DNA of 64,000 nucleotides, taken from the NCBI RefSeq assembly GCF_020148005.1, contig NZ_JAGXFD010000001.1, forward strand, positions 2,135,739 through 2,199,738, in the 5' to 3' direction. Origin of the DNA: Modicisalibacter tunisiensis. GTDB lineage: Bacteria > Pseudomonadota > Gammaproteobacteria > Pseudomonadales > Halomonadaceae. Below, in pieces: positions 52,945 to 61,300 of the stretch (its first letter is position 1; every line of letters begins with the position of its first letter). The position numbers and the translations under genes were made by a program. Under the pieces are notes generated by a model. The model had not been told where the DNA came from. It worked only from the letters and a program-made list of their open reading frames with translations, and made no database searches.

Positions 52945-52960
52945 CTGTATTTATATACAG
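52945..52960. promoter_or_regulatory. LexA (SOS) box of umuDC
   Basis: CTGTATTTATATACAG matches the gammaproteobacterial CTGT-N8-ACAG consensus exactly and lies 25 bp upstream of the umuD ATG. Confidence 0.95.
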
Positions 52961-53138
52961 TATTCGGCGGAATTCCTGTCATGGCAACCCTGGCGTGCCG
53001 GGTCATCCCCCCGCTGCTCGAGCGACGTATTGTCGGCGGTGACGGACATTTTGCATGGGCCCCACCGGCGGTGGGGCTATTGAGAGTAGTCGTGAGAGTA
53101 CCCGGTGGATCGCCTGCGCGGCTTCGAGCGGGCCGCGT

Positions 53139-54596
53139 TCAGGCGGGCCCTGTGCCGGGCCAATAAAGCTGCTGGACTTCCTGAAAGGCGGCCAGCCCCA
53201 GAGGGCCCAGCTCGCGGCCGAGGCCGCTGCGCTTGACGCCCCCCCAGGCGCCCTGGGGCGGGGCGAGCTGGTCGGTGTTGATCCACACATTGCCGGCCTC
53301 GAGCCGCCGGGCGACCGAGGCGGCGCGGTCGGCGTCACCGCCGACCACGCTGGCGGCGAGGCCGAAATCGCTGTCGTTGGCCAGCGCGATCGCCTTGGCG
53401 TCGTCGTCCACCGATCGCGTGCAGAGCACCGGACCGAAGATCTCCTCGCGCCAGAGCCGGCTGGTGACGGGGACGTCGCGATAGAGCGTCGGCGCGATGA
53501 AGTAGCCGTGCCCGGGCAGGTCACGATGGCGGGGATCGCGTACCGCCGTGAGGCCTTCCTCCCGGGCGATGGCCAGATACTGCATGACCCGTGCCCGCTG
53601 ACGGTCGTTGACCTGGGGGCCGAGCGTGGTCGCGCTCTCCAGCGGGTCGCCGAGTACCAGGGCGTCGATGCGGCTCGCCAGGGCGTCGTGAAGCGGCTCG
53701 GCGAGCGAGCGATGGACCAGCAGGCGCGAGGTGGCCGAGCACATCTGCCCGGCATTGAAGAACAGGCCGTTCATCACCAGCTCGGCGGCCTGGTCGACAT
53801 CGGCGTCGTCGAGCACCAGGATCGGCGACTTGCCGCCCAGTTCCAGGGACAGGTTGCGGGTGCCCGCGGCGGCGGCGCGCATGACGGCCTCGCCGGCACG
53901 GTTGCTGCCGGTGAAGGAGAGCTTGTCGATGCCGGGATGACGGCTCAACGGGATGCCCACCCCCTCGGCATCGCCGTTGACCAGGTTGAGCACGCCGGGC
54001 GGCAGGGCGATCGCCGCGGCGATCTCGGCGATCGCCTGCTCGGGCAGCGGCACGACCTCGGAAGGCTTGAAGACCACCGTGCAGCCGGCGGCCAGCGCCG
54101 GGGCGAGCTTCCAGGCGCCGGTCACCAGGGGGAAGTTCCAGGGCGTGATCAGCCCCGCCACGCCCACCGGGTTGCGATAGCCGCGAGCCCGGATGCCGTC
54201 GGCCTCGATCGGCACGACCTCGCCCTGGCGGGCATCCAGGTCTCGCGCCTGCGTGGCGTAGTAGCGGTAGCAGGCGACGGCATCGTCGACGTCGATGGCG
54301 GCTTCGCCGAGGGGCTTGCCGCCGTTGCGGGCGATGGTTTCCACGAGGCCGGCATGGCGGCCGGCCAGCGCATCGGCCATGGCGTCGAGATAGGCGGCGC
54401 GCTCGCTGCCGGGCCGCTCCCGCCAGGCGGGCAGGGCACGACGGGCCGCGGCGACCGCGGCCTCGACGTCACGGGCATCGCCGGCGGTGACATGTCCCAG
54501 GAGGGTCTCGCGATAGGGGTCGATGATCGCCAGGCGGCGGGTGGCCCGGCTGGTCACCCAGCGGCCATCGATGAACTGATGAAGGGAGTCGGACAT
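53139..54596 (-). CDS. NAD(P)-dependent aminoaldehyde / betaine-aldehyde-type dehydrogenase
   Basis: 485-residue aldehyde dehydrogenase. Substrate/cofactor landmarks are TPWNFPLV, KPSEVVPLPEQ and FTGSNRAGEAV. General-base Glu is in LELGGKSPILV and the catalytic Cys in FFNAGQMCSATSRLLVH, a form common among omega-aminoaldehyde and betaine aldehyde dehydrogenases. Last gene of the long minus-strand operon, 15 bp after a permease gene. With AruH/AruI upstream the best guess is oxidation of 4-guanidinobutanal to 4-guanidinobutanoate. Betaine aldehyde is the alternative, given the TmpAB-like genes. The 219 bp on its 3' side up to umuD hold a GC hairpin and no gene. Confidence 0.85.
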   Translation of the reverse strand: MSDSLHQFIDGRWVTSRATRRLAIIDPYRETLLGHVTAGDARDVEAAVAAARRALPAWRERPGSERAAYLDAMADALAGRHAGLVETIARNGGKPLGEAAIDVDDAVACYRYYATQARDLDARQGEVVPIEADGIRARGYRNPVGVAGLITPWNFPLVTGAWKLAPALAAGCTVVFKPSEVVPLPEQAIAEIAAAIALPPGVLNLVNGDAEGVGIPLSRHPGIDKLSFTGSNRAGEAVMRAAAAGTRNLSLELGGKSPILVLDDADVDQAAELVMNGLFFNAGQMCSATSRLLVHRSLAEPLHDALASRIDALVLGDPLESATTLGPQVNDRQRARVMQYLAIAREEGLTAVRDPRHRDLPGHGYFIAPTLYRDVPVTSRLWREEIFGPVLCTRSVDDDAKAIALANDSDFGLAASVVGGDADRAASVARRLEAGNVWINTDQLAPPQGAWGGVKRSGLGRELGPLGLAAFQEVQQLYWPGTGPA

Positions 54597-54611
54597 TCTG
54601 GGGTCCTCAGG

Positions 54612-55343
54612 CTAGCCGGGCAGCAGGCGCCGGCGGCGTATCGCCGCCGGTCGCGCGCCCGGGAATCGATGTTCGATGAGGCGCATCGCGCCGGTGAGGA
54701 TCAGCGTCAGGGCGATGTAGATGCCGGCGATCAGCAGCAGCGGTTCGTAGACCAGAAACGTCTCGTCGCGCACCAGATTGGCCGCCTTGAGCAGATCCAT
54801 CATGGCGATGGTCGAGACCAGCGGCACTGACTTGAGCAGCAGGATCGCCTCGCCGGTCAGCGTCGGCAGGCACAGCTGGAAGGCGCGGGGCAGCCACAGG
54901 CGATGGAGAATCTGCCAGCGGCTCAGGCCGAAGGCGCGCCCGGCGGCCAGTTCGCCGTCGGGCACGCTGAGCAGGGCGCCGCGGATCACCTCGCCGGTAT
55001 AGGCGCCGACGCTGATGGTGAAGATCAGCGCGCCGTAGAAGAAGGGATCGCGCAGCATCGGCCAGATCAGGCTGTCGCGCACGCCGGGGATTTCCGGCAG
55101 CAGGCGGCCGACGCCGTCGTAGAAGAAGAACAGCTGGACCAGCAGCGGCGTGCCGCGGATCACCGTGGTGAAGCCGTGCACCAGCATCGCCAGCGGGCGC
55201 GGCCCCTGAATCCGGGCCAGGGCCAGGGCGACGGCCAGCGCCAGGCCCAGCGTGCCGGAGACCGCCACCAGCCACAGGGTGTTGACGAAGCCCGTCCACA
55301 GGTACCGCTGGTAGAAGGGGTCGGAAAGCCAGGAAAAGTCCAT
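54612..55343 (-). CDS. Polar amino acid ABC transporter permease (HisM/ArtM type)
   Basis: 243-residue inner-membrane permease with about five transmembrane helices. The cytoplasmic coupling loop GRAFGLSRWQILHRLWLPRAF is the EAA motif of amino acid importers, preceded by VIRGTPLLVQLFFFY. Pairs with the permease encoded 10 bp upstream. Probably imports a cationic amino acid such as arginine, inferred from the catabolic genes in the same operon. Confidence 0.88.
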   Translation of the reverse strand: MDFSWLSDPFYQRYLWTGFVNTLWLVAVSGTLGLALAVALALARIQGPRPLAMLVHGFTTVIRGTPLLVQLFFFYDGVGRLLPEIPGVRDSLIWPMLRDPFFYGALIFTISVGAYTGEVIRGALLSVPDGELAAGRAFGLSRWQILHRLWLPRAFQLCLPTLTGEAILLLKSVPLVSTIAMMDLLKAANLVRDETFLVYEPLLLIAGIYIALTLILTGAMRLIEHRFPGARPAAIRRRRLLPG

Positions 55344-55353
55344 CGTTGCCCTC

Positions 55354-56061
55354 CTAGAGGCCCGGCTGGCCGCGGCGCACGTGGCGCTCCGCCCGGGCGA
55401 AGAGGGCGTTGGAGCCCAGCGTCATCACCAGATAGAGCGCGCCGGCGGCGGCGTAGAAGAGAAAGTAGTCGCGGGTGCTGGCCGCCGCCTGTTGGGCGGT
55501 GAAGAACAGCTCCTCGAAGCCCACCACGCTGATCAGCGCGGTGTCCTTCACGAGGATCAGCCACAGGTTGGACATGCCCGGCAGGGCATTGGGCAGCATG
55601 GCGGGCACCACGATGCGGTGAAAGCGCGTCCAGCGGGTGAAACCGTAGGCATCGGCGGCCTCCAGCTGACCGCGGGGGATGGCCAGGATGGCGCCCCGGA
55701 ACACCTCGGTCATGTAGGCGCCCTGGACGAAGGCCAGCACGCCGACCGCACAGACGAAGCCGCCGATCTCGACATGGGTGTCGTCACCCAGTGCATTCAG
55801 CAGGGCATTGAGTGCCTGGGTGCCGGCGTAGTAGAGCAGGATGATCAGCAGCAGTTCGGGCACGGCGCGAACCAGCGTGGAGTAGAGCGTCCCCAGGGCA
55901 CGCAGTGGCGGCCAGGCGCTGAGTCGGGCGCCGGCGCCCAGCAGCCCCAGGCCGAGGCCGATGGCGTAGGCCAGCAGGGCGATCTCGAGGGTCACCAGGG
56001 CGCCGTGCAGGATCGGGGCCGCCCAGTCGAGCAGCCCGGCATTCTGATAGCTAGACATGGT
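55354..56061 (-). CDS. Polar amino acid ABC transporter permease (HisQ/ArtQ type)
   Basis: About 235 residues, five predicted helices. YSTLVRAVPELLLIILLYY and the EAA loop ADAYGFTRWTRFHRIVVPAML identify the HisMQ family. The start was taken at MSSYQNAGLLDW; an in-frame ATG 12 codons earlier is less likely. Forms the heterodimeric channel with the neighbouring permease and precedes it by 10 bp. Confidence 0.87.
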   Translation of the reverse strand, partial: TMSSYQNAGLLDWAAPILHGALVTLEIALLAYAIGLGLGLLGAGARLSAWPPLRALGTLYSTLVRAVPELLLIILLYYAGTQALNALLNALGDDTHVEIGGFVCAVGVLAFVQGAYMTEVFRGAILAIPRGQLEAADAYGFTRWTRFHRIVVPAMLPNALPGMSNLWLILVKDTALISVVGFEELFFTAQQAAASTRDYFLFYAAAGALYLVMTLGSNALFARAERHVRRGQPGL

Positions 56062-56147
56062 TGCAGCCTTGGTCGATGAAGAGGGGCCCGCCGCCATTCA
56101 CTGGCGGGCGGGCCGTTCGCCGGGGAGCGCGGCTCCGGCGGCGATCT

Positions 56148-56936
56148 TCAGTCGCTGCAGATGTCGGTATTGAAATATTTCTGCGAAAGTTCGGCACACT
56201 GGCCGCTTTCCAGCACGCTGGCGATGGCGGTGTTGAGCTTCTTGCGCAGGGCGTCGTCCTCCTGGCGCAGGCCGATGCCCACCCCCTCGCCGAAGGCCGG
56301 GTCGTGGGGCGCGGTGGCACGGATCTCGTAGCCCTGTGCCTCGTCGCGCTTGACGAATTCGGTCATGGCGATCTTGTCGGCGAGAATGGCATCGACGCGG
56401 CCGGCCAGCAGGTCGCGGTTGGCCTGCTCCTGGCGGTCGTAGATCTTCAGCTCGACGCCGGTGTCGGCCAGCTTGCGACGCGCGAAGGTGGCGTTGGTGG
56501 TCGAGCCCTGCACGCCGAGGATCTTGCCGTCGAGCCCGTCGGGAATCTGCAGGTCACTGTCCTTGGCGGTGACGTAGGCCGCCGGCGTGTAGTAGTACGG
56601 GTCGGTGAAGTCGATGACCCGCTTGCGCTTGTCGGTGATCGACAGCGAATTCATGATCATGTCGATCTTGCCGCTGGCGAGTGCCGGGAAGATGCCGCTC
56701 CAGCCGGTCGGCGTGATCGCGCAGTCGGCCTGCATCTGATCGCACAGGGCCTGGCCGAGCTCTACCTCGAAGCCGGTCCAGCTGCCGTCGGCGTCCTTGT
56801 AGGTGAACGGCGGGTAGGGCTCCGCCGAGATGCCGATCTTGAGCGGCTCGGCGGCCGGGGCCGTGGTGGCGGACAGCGCCAGGGCGGCGATGCCGGCGGT
56901 ATGGATCAGGCTTCGGGTCAGGGTCTTGGTCATCAT
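56148..56936 (-). CDS. Periplasmic amino acid-binding protein of the ABC transporter
   Basis: 262 residues with signal peptide ending APAAE. It is a type II (SBP family 3) fold: IGISAEPYPPFTYKDADGSW, a conserved Asp/Glu pair in GFEVELGQAL, MIMNSLSITDKRKRVIDFTD and LGVQGSTTNATF, resembling lysine/arginine/ornithine-binding proteins. Two Cys pairs (CDQMQADC, CAELSQKYFNTDIC) could form disulfides. Encoded between the ATPase and permease genes. Confidence 0.88.
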   Translation of the reverse strand: MMTKTLTRSLIHTAGIAALALSATTAPAAEPLKIGISAEPYPPFTYKDADGSWTGFEVELGQALCDQMQADCAITPTGWSGIFPALASGKIDMIMNSLSITDKRKRVIDFTDPYYYTPAAYVTAKDSDLQIPDGLDGKILGVQGSTTNATFARRKLADTGVELKIYDRQEQANRDLLAGRVDAILADKIAMTEFVKRDEAQGYEIRATAPHDPAFGEGVGIGLRQEDDALRKKLNTAIASVLESGQCAELSQKYFNTDICSD

Positions 56937-57007
56937 GGTTTCCCCATCATTGTTGTCGCGGGCCCTCGGGCCCGAAGAAAGGCAATGCCGTCGGGCATTG
57001 CGCGAAG

Positions 57008-57787
57008 TCATGCCGCGCCGGCGACGAACTGCCGGCAGCGCTCGCTGGCGGCGTTCTCGAACACCTCGCGCGATGTGCCGGTCTCCTCGACGAGCCCCTG
57101 GTGGAGGAACACCACCTGATGGGAGACGTCGCGTGCGAAGCGCATCTCGTGGGTGACCAGCAGCATGGTGCGGCCCTCGTCGGCGAGCCCGCGGATCACG
57201 CCGAGCACCTCGCTGACCAGCTCCGGGTCGAGGGCCGAGGTTGGCTCGTCGAACAGCAGCACGCGCGGCTCCATGGCCAGCGCCCGGGCGATCGCCACGC
57301 GCTGCTGCTGGCCGCCGGAGAGGTAGGCGGGGTACTGGTCGCGCTTGTCGGCGAGTCCCACCCGTTCCAGGTAGTGCTCGCCGATCGCCACGGCCTCGCG
57401 GCGGCGCAGGCCGCGCACGCGCAGCGGGGCCTCGATGACGTTGCCGAGCACGGTGAGGTGGGGCCAGAGGTTGAACTGCTGGAAGACCATGCTCACCCGG
57501 GCGCGCAGGTGCTGCAGCCGGCGCCGATCGAGGCCGGCGTCGCGCCCCCCGCTGCCGAAGTCCAGGGTCTCCCCGGCGATGGTCAGCCGGCCGCCGTCGG
57601 GGCGCTCGAGCAAGTTCATGCAGCGCAGCAGGGTGCTCTTGCCGGAACCGCTGGAGCCGATGATCGAGACCACGCTGCCTTCGTTCACGGTCAGCGAGAT
57701 GTCCTTGAGCACTTCCAGCTCGCCGTAGCGCTTGACCAGATGGCGCGCCTCGACGGCCGGAGCGTTGTTGTCGATGTGATGGGTCAT
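57008..57787 (-). CDS. Amino acid ABC transporter ATP-binding protein (HisP/ArtP type)
   Basis: 259-residue ATPase: Walker A GSSGSGKST, Q-loop VFQQFNLWPH, signature LSGGQQQR, Walker B VLLFDEPTSALDPE and switch His in LLVTHEMRFARD. This is the HisP/GlnQ form that energises the adjacent permease pair and binding protein. It lies between aruH and the binding-protein gene on the same strand. Confidence 0.92.
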   Translation of the reverse strand: MTHHIDNNAPAVEARHLVKRYGELEVLKDISLTVNEGSVVSIIGSSGSGKSTLLRCMNLLERPDGGRLTIAGETLDFGSGGRDAGLDRRRLQHLRARVSMVFQQFNLWPHLTVLGNVIEAPLRVRGLRRREAVAIGEHYLERVGLADKRDQYPAYLSGGQQQRVAIARALAMEPRVLLFDEPTSALDPELVSEVLGVIRGLADEGRTMLLVTHEMRFARDVSHQVVFLHQGLVEETGTSREVFENAASERCRQFVAGAA

Positions 57788-57898
57788 GGGCGATGTCGGG
57801 GGTGGAGTGTCGTGCTGGCCATACCCCTCCTGAATTCCGGTGGAAAGATCGCGGCCCCGGGCGCATGGCGCTCGAGGGGCCGCCCGTGTCGTTGTGGT

Positions 57899-59095
57899 TC
57901 AGTCCGGCGCGGCCACTGTCGCCAGGCAGGACGCGGCGCAGTGTTCCAGGCGCCGGCAGGCCTCGCGCAGGCGCTCGGCGTCGACCGTCAGGCTGAGTCG
58001 CACGAAGCCGGCGGCCGAGGGGCCGAAGGCCTCGCCCGAGAGCACCGAGACGCCGTGTTCCTCGAGCAGGCGGTCGGCGAAGTCCGCCGCGGACAGGCCG
58101 GTACGGCGGATGTCGATCATCATGAACATGCCGGCTTCGGGGCGCAGCACATCGAGTGTGGCGCTGTCGGCGAGGGCCGCGAAGACGGTATCGCGCCGGC
58201 TCCGGTAGGTCTCGCGCATGGCGGCGAGTTCCGCCGGCGGGTGGGCCAGCGCCTCGCAGGCGGCATCCTGGATGAAGTCCGGGCTGCCGTAGAGCATGCA
58301 CAGCGCCAGGTTGGACAGGTGGCCGACCAGTGTCTCGGGGCCGATCACCCACCCCAGCCGCCAGCCGGTCATGGCATGGGACTTCGACAGGCTGCTGATC
58401 ACCGCGGTGCGCTCGGCCATGCCGGGCAGCGCATCGGGGCAGTGGTGAGCCTCGTCGAAGATCAGCGAGGCGTAGACCTCGTCGGACAGCAGCCACAGGT
58501 CGTGTTCGCGGCACAGCGCGGCCAGGGCCGCCCAATGCTCGCGGCCGAGGATCTGCCCGGTGGGGTTGTGGGGGCTGTTGAGCAGCATCGCCCGGGTACG
58601 CGGCGTCACCGCCGCGGCGAACTCGGCCGGGTCCGGCTGGAAGGCGTTCCCGGCACGCAGCGGTACGCGCACCAGGCGGGCGCCGGCGGCCTGCAGTGCC
58701 GCCTCGTAGGTGACGTACATCGGCTCGGGGACCAGCACCTCGTCGCCCGGCTCGAGCACGCACTGGGCCACGGCGTAGAGGCCGCACTGGGCGCCGGCCA
58801 TCACCGCGACGTTGGCGGCGGTGGTCGTCGCCGCGCCGCCCTGACGGCGGTGGGTGTCGGCGATCAGTTCACGAAGGCGCTGCTTGCCCTGCACGTCGGC
58901 ATAGTGGGTGGCCCCGCCGCGCAGGCTGGCCACGGCGCTCTCGACGATCGGCTCGGGCGTGGTGAAGTCCGGGTCGCCCACCGAGAGGATGATGACGTCG
59001 TCGCCGCGCGCCTGGCGTTCGAGCGCCCGGTAGTGGATGTTCCAGGCGGCGGCGCCGTCGCCGGCGATGCGTTCGGTGAGTCGGGAGTAGTGCAT
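57899..59095 (-). CDS. aruH: Arginine--pyruvate transaminase AruH
   Basis: PLP-dependent conversion of L-arginine and pyruvate to 2-ketoarginine and alanine, first step of the arginine transaminase pathway. 398 residues. It follows Pseudomonas AruH closely from the start (RIAGDGAAAWNIHYRALER). LSVGDPDF, THYADVQGKQ, LNSPHNPTGQ, the PLP lysine in SLSKSHAMTGWRLGW and ALCMLYGSPDFIQDAA are present. Start chosen at MHYSRL. Encoded 31 bp downstream of aruI. Confidence 0.9.
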   Translation of the reverse strand: MHYSRLTERIAGDGAAAWNIHYRALERQARGDDVIILSVGDPDFTTPEPIVESAVASLRGGATHYADVQGKQRLRELIADTHRRQGGAATTTAANVAVMAGAQCGLYAVAQCVLEPGDEVLVPEPMYVTYEAALQAAGARLVRVPLRAGNAFQPDPAEFAAAVTPRTRAMLLNSPHNPTGQILGREHWAALAALCREHDLWLLSDEVYASLIFDEAHHCPDALPGMAERTAVISSLSKSHAMTGWRLGWVIGPETLVGHLSNLALCMLYGSPDFIQDAACEALAHPPAELAAMRETYRSRRDTVFAALADSATLDVLRPEAGMFMMIDIRRTGLSAADFADRLLEEHGVSVLSGEAFGPSAAGFVRLSLTVDAERLREACRRLEHCAASCLATVAAPD

Positions 59096-59126
59096 GTCGG
59101 CTCCTTGAGGAAAGCGGGCGAATCCG

Positions 59127-60722
59127 TCAGACGCCCTGCCAGGCGTCGGCATCGATCTCGATCAGCGTGGGCCGGTCGGCATGCCGGGCGGTGATCAGGG
59201 CGTCATGCAGCGCCGCCGGTGTGGTCAGGCGCCGGCCATGGCAGCCGAAGCTCTCGGCCAGGCCGACCAGGTCCGGCGCCGGCAGGTCGACCCCCAGCCG
59301 GGGCACGGCGCTGGCGTCCATGTAGCGGCGAATCTCGCCGTAGCCGTCATTGTTCCAGACCACCACGATCAGCGGCACGCCGGCGTCACGGGCGGTGGCC
59401 AGCTCGCCGAGGGTGAACATCAGCCCGCCGTCGCCGACCAGCGCGACCACCGGACGCTCGGGCACGGCCAGCGCGGCACCCAGCGCCGCGGGCAGGCCGT
59501 AACCGAGGGTGCCGTAGCCGGTGGCGGCATTGAACCAGCGGCGTGGTGCGGGCATGTCGACCATGAAGTTACCGGCGTAGACCGCCCCGGTGGAGTCGCC
59601 GACGAGGGTGGCGTCGGGCAGCGCCTCGCGCAGGGTGTCGAGCAGCGCGGTGTAGGGCGCCACGTCCGCCGCATCGCGCAGCGCCAGGGCCGACCTGACG
59701 CGGGCGGCACGCTCGGCGCCCCGGCGCGCTGCCGGGGCGGGCAGGCGCGCGCACAGCTCACGGGCCACCTCGCCGGCGTCGGCGAGCAGCGCGAGGTCGG
59801 GGGCCTGGTTGCGGGCCAGCTGCTGGGCGTCGATGTCGACCCGGATCAGCCGCCCGGTGAGCCGGAAGCCCTCGTCGAAGACCAGGTCGTAGTCGGTCTC
59901 GCCGAGCTCGGTGCCCAGCGCCAGGATCACGTCGGCGTCGCGGGCTAGTTCGCGCCCCGCCGGCAGGCTGGCGCAGGCGCCGAGATCCAGCGGGTGGGCG
60001 AGCCCCAGCACGCCCCGGGCGTTGATGGTGGTCATGGCCGGGGCGTCGAGGCGCTCGACCAGCTCGCGCAGCGGCTCGGCGGCGTCCGCGCAGCCGCCGC
60101 CGAGCAGCACCAGGGGCCGCTCGGCGGCGGTCAGCCAGTCCGCGGCGCGGGCCAGTGCGGCGTCCGGCGCGGCGGGGGCGAAGACCTCGGCGACGCGGGG
60201 TGGGTGGTCGGGCGCCGGCAGGGCCATCACGTCGAGCGGGATCTCGATATGCACCGGGCCGGGGCGGGCGCCGGCGAAGATCGCGAAGGCGCGTCCCAGC
60301 ACCTCGGGCAGGGCCTCCGGCGTCTGCAGGGTGTGGCTGAACACGCTCACCCCGGCGAGAGTGGCCCGCTGATCGGGCAGTTCGTGCAGGCGCCCCTGGC
60401 CGCGACCCAGGGTGTCGCGGCGGTTGACGCTGGAGATCACCAGCATGGGCACCGAGTCGGCCAGGGCCTGGGCCATGGCGGTGGCGATGTTGGTCATCCC
60501 CGGGCCGCTGATGATGAAGCAGGCCGCGGGCCGGCCGGTGGCGCGGGCGTAGCCGTCGGCCATGAACCCGGCGCCCTGCTCGTGGCGCGGGGTGACGTGG
60601 CGCAGCGGGCTGTCCGGCAGGCCGCGGTAGAGTTCCACGGTATGCACGCCGGGAATGCCGAACACGGTGTCGATGCCGTGGGCCACGAGTCGGTCGATCA
60701 GGTACTGGGCACAGGTGGTCAT
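59127..60722 (-). CDS. aruI: 5-Guanidino-2-oxopentanoate (2-ketoarginine) decarboxylase AruI
   Basis: ThDP enzyme decarboxylating 2-ketoarginine to 4-guanidinobutanal. 531 residues in the acetolactate-synthase-like fold. The ThDP-activating Glu is in RHEQGAGFMADGYAR (about residue 48) and the ThDP/Mg motif is GDGGLMFTLGELATARDAGV ending in NND. The central domain lacks convincing FAD-binding features. Start ATG overlaps the stop of the HD-oxygenase gene by four bases, so the two are translationally coupled, an unusual pairing. Specificity is inferred mainly from aruH next door. Confidence 0.85.
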   Translation of the reverse strand: MTTCAQYLIDRLVAHGIDTVFGIPGVHTVELYRGLPDSPLRHVTPRHEQGAGFMADGYARATGRPAACFIISGPGMTNIATAMAQALADSVPMLVISSVNRRDTLGRGQGRLHELPDQRATLAGVSVFSHTLQTPEALPEVLGRAFAIFAGARPGPVHIEIPLDVMALPAPDHPPRVAEVFAPAAPDAALARAADWLTAAERPLVLLGGGCADAAEPLRELVERLDAPAMTTINARGVLGLAHPLDLGACASLPAGRELARDADVILALGTELGETDYDLVFDEGFRLTGRLIRVDIDAQQLARNQAPDLALLADAGEVARELCARLPAPAARRGAERAARVRSALALRDAADVAPYTALLDTLREALPDATLVGDSTGAVYAGNFMVDMPAPRRWFNAATGYGTLGYGLPAALGAALAVPERPVVALVGDGGLMFTLGELATARDAGVPLIVVVWNNDGYGEIRRYMDASAVPRLGVDLPAPDLVGLAESFGCHGRRLTTPAALHDALITARHADRPTLIEIDADAWQGV

Positions 60723-61300
60723 GCGTCGGGGGCCTTGACGGTCAGGGTTTCGCCGAAGGGCGTGCGCGCGAAGAGGCGCTCGACCATCGGCACGAAGTCC
60801 TCGAGCGGCCGCGTCGGGTAGTCGGGATCGAAGGCGCGCTGGTCCCACTCGTCGCAGAAGCGCACGGTGCGCGCATAGGCCGGGTGATCGCGATACGCCT
60901 CGCGGGCCTGCGGGTCGAGGCCGTAGAAGGCGCGGTAATGATACCCCTGAAACAGCTCGTGGTGGCGGATCATCCACACGTTGAGCGGATCGACGTAGGG
61001 CGCGAGGATCGCCGCGGCGATCTCGGCGTGGTTGGCCGGGGCCAGGTCGTCGCCGATGTCATGGAGCAGCGCACAGACCACGGTCTCCTCGTCGGCGCCG
61101 GCGTCGAGCGCGCGGGTCGCGGTCTGCAGGCTGTGGGTATAACGGTCGACGGGATAGCCGTGGGTATCCCCCTCGAGTCGTCGCAGGTGCTCGAGCACCC
61201 GGCGGGCGACATCGTTCTGGTAACGCTGGAAGTGGGCGTCGATGATCGCCCAGTCGGCGTGGGTGCTCTCCGCGAAACGGGTGAAGCGGGCCTGGTTCAT
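60719..61300 (-). CDS. HD-domain mixed-valence diiron oxygenase, TmpB/PhnZ-like
   Basis: 193 residues of the small HD-domain oxygenase group whose characterised members cleave C-P bonds of 1-hydroxyphosphonates. Candidate ligands are H56 (YTHSLQ), H80-D81 (LLHDIGD), H91 (NHAE), H113/H114 (IRHHELFQ) and D150 (FCDEWDQ). The spacing H56-H80 is the same as in PhnZ; later spacings differ. Tyr49 stands seven residues before H56, where PhnZ has a regulatory Glu. It starts inside the stop of a TmpA-like gene (ATGA) and its own stop overlaps aruI. A phosphonate role is inferred from the TmpA-like partner. Confidence 0.72.
   Translation of the reverse strand: MNQARFTRFAESTHADWAIIDAHFQRYQNDVARRVLEHLRRLEGDTHGYPVDRYTHSLQTATRALDAGADEETVVCALLHDIGDDLAPANHAEIAAAILAPYVDPLNVWMIRHHELFQGYHYRAFYGLDPQAREAYRDHPAYARTVRFCDEWDQRAFDPDYPTRPLEDFVPMVERLFARTPFGETLTVKAPDA

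Noticed and set aside
53055-54830. 591-codon plus-strand frame over the aldehyde dehydrogenase
   Set aside because: Antisense to a clear dehydrogenase with intact catalytic residues; also runs across the gene boundary into the permease.
57101-59194. 697-codon plus-strand frame over the ABC ATPase and aruH
   Set aside because: Crosses two well-supported minus-strand genes and has no recognisable domain.
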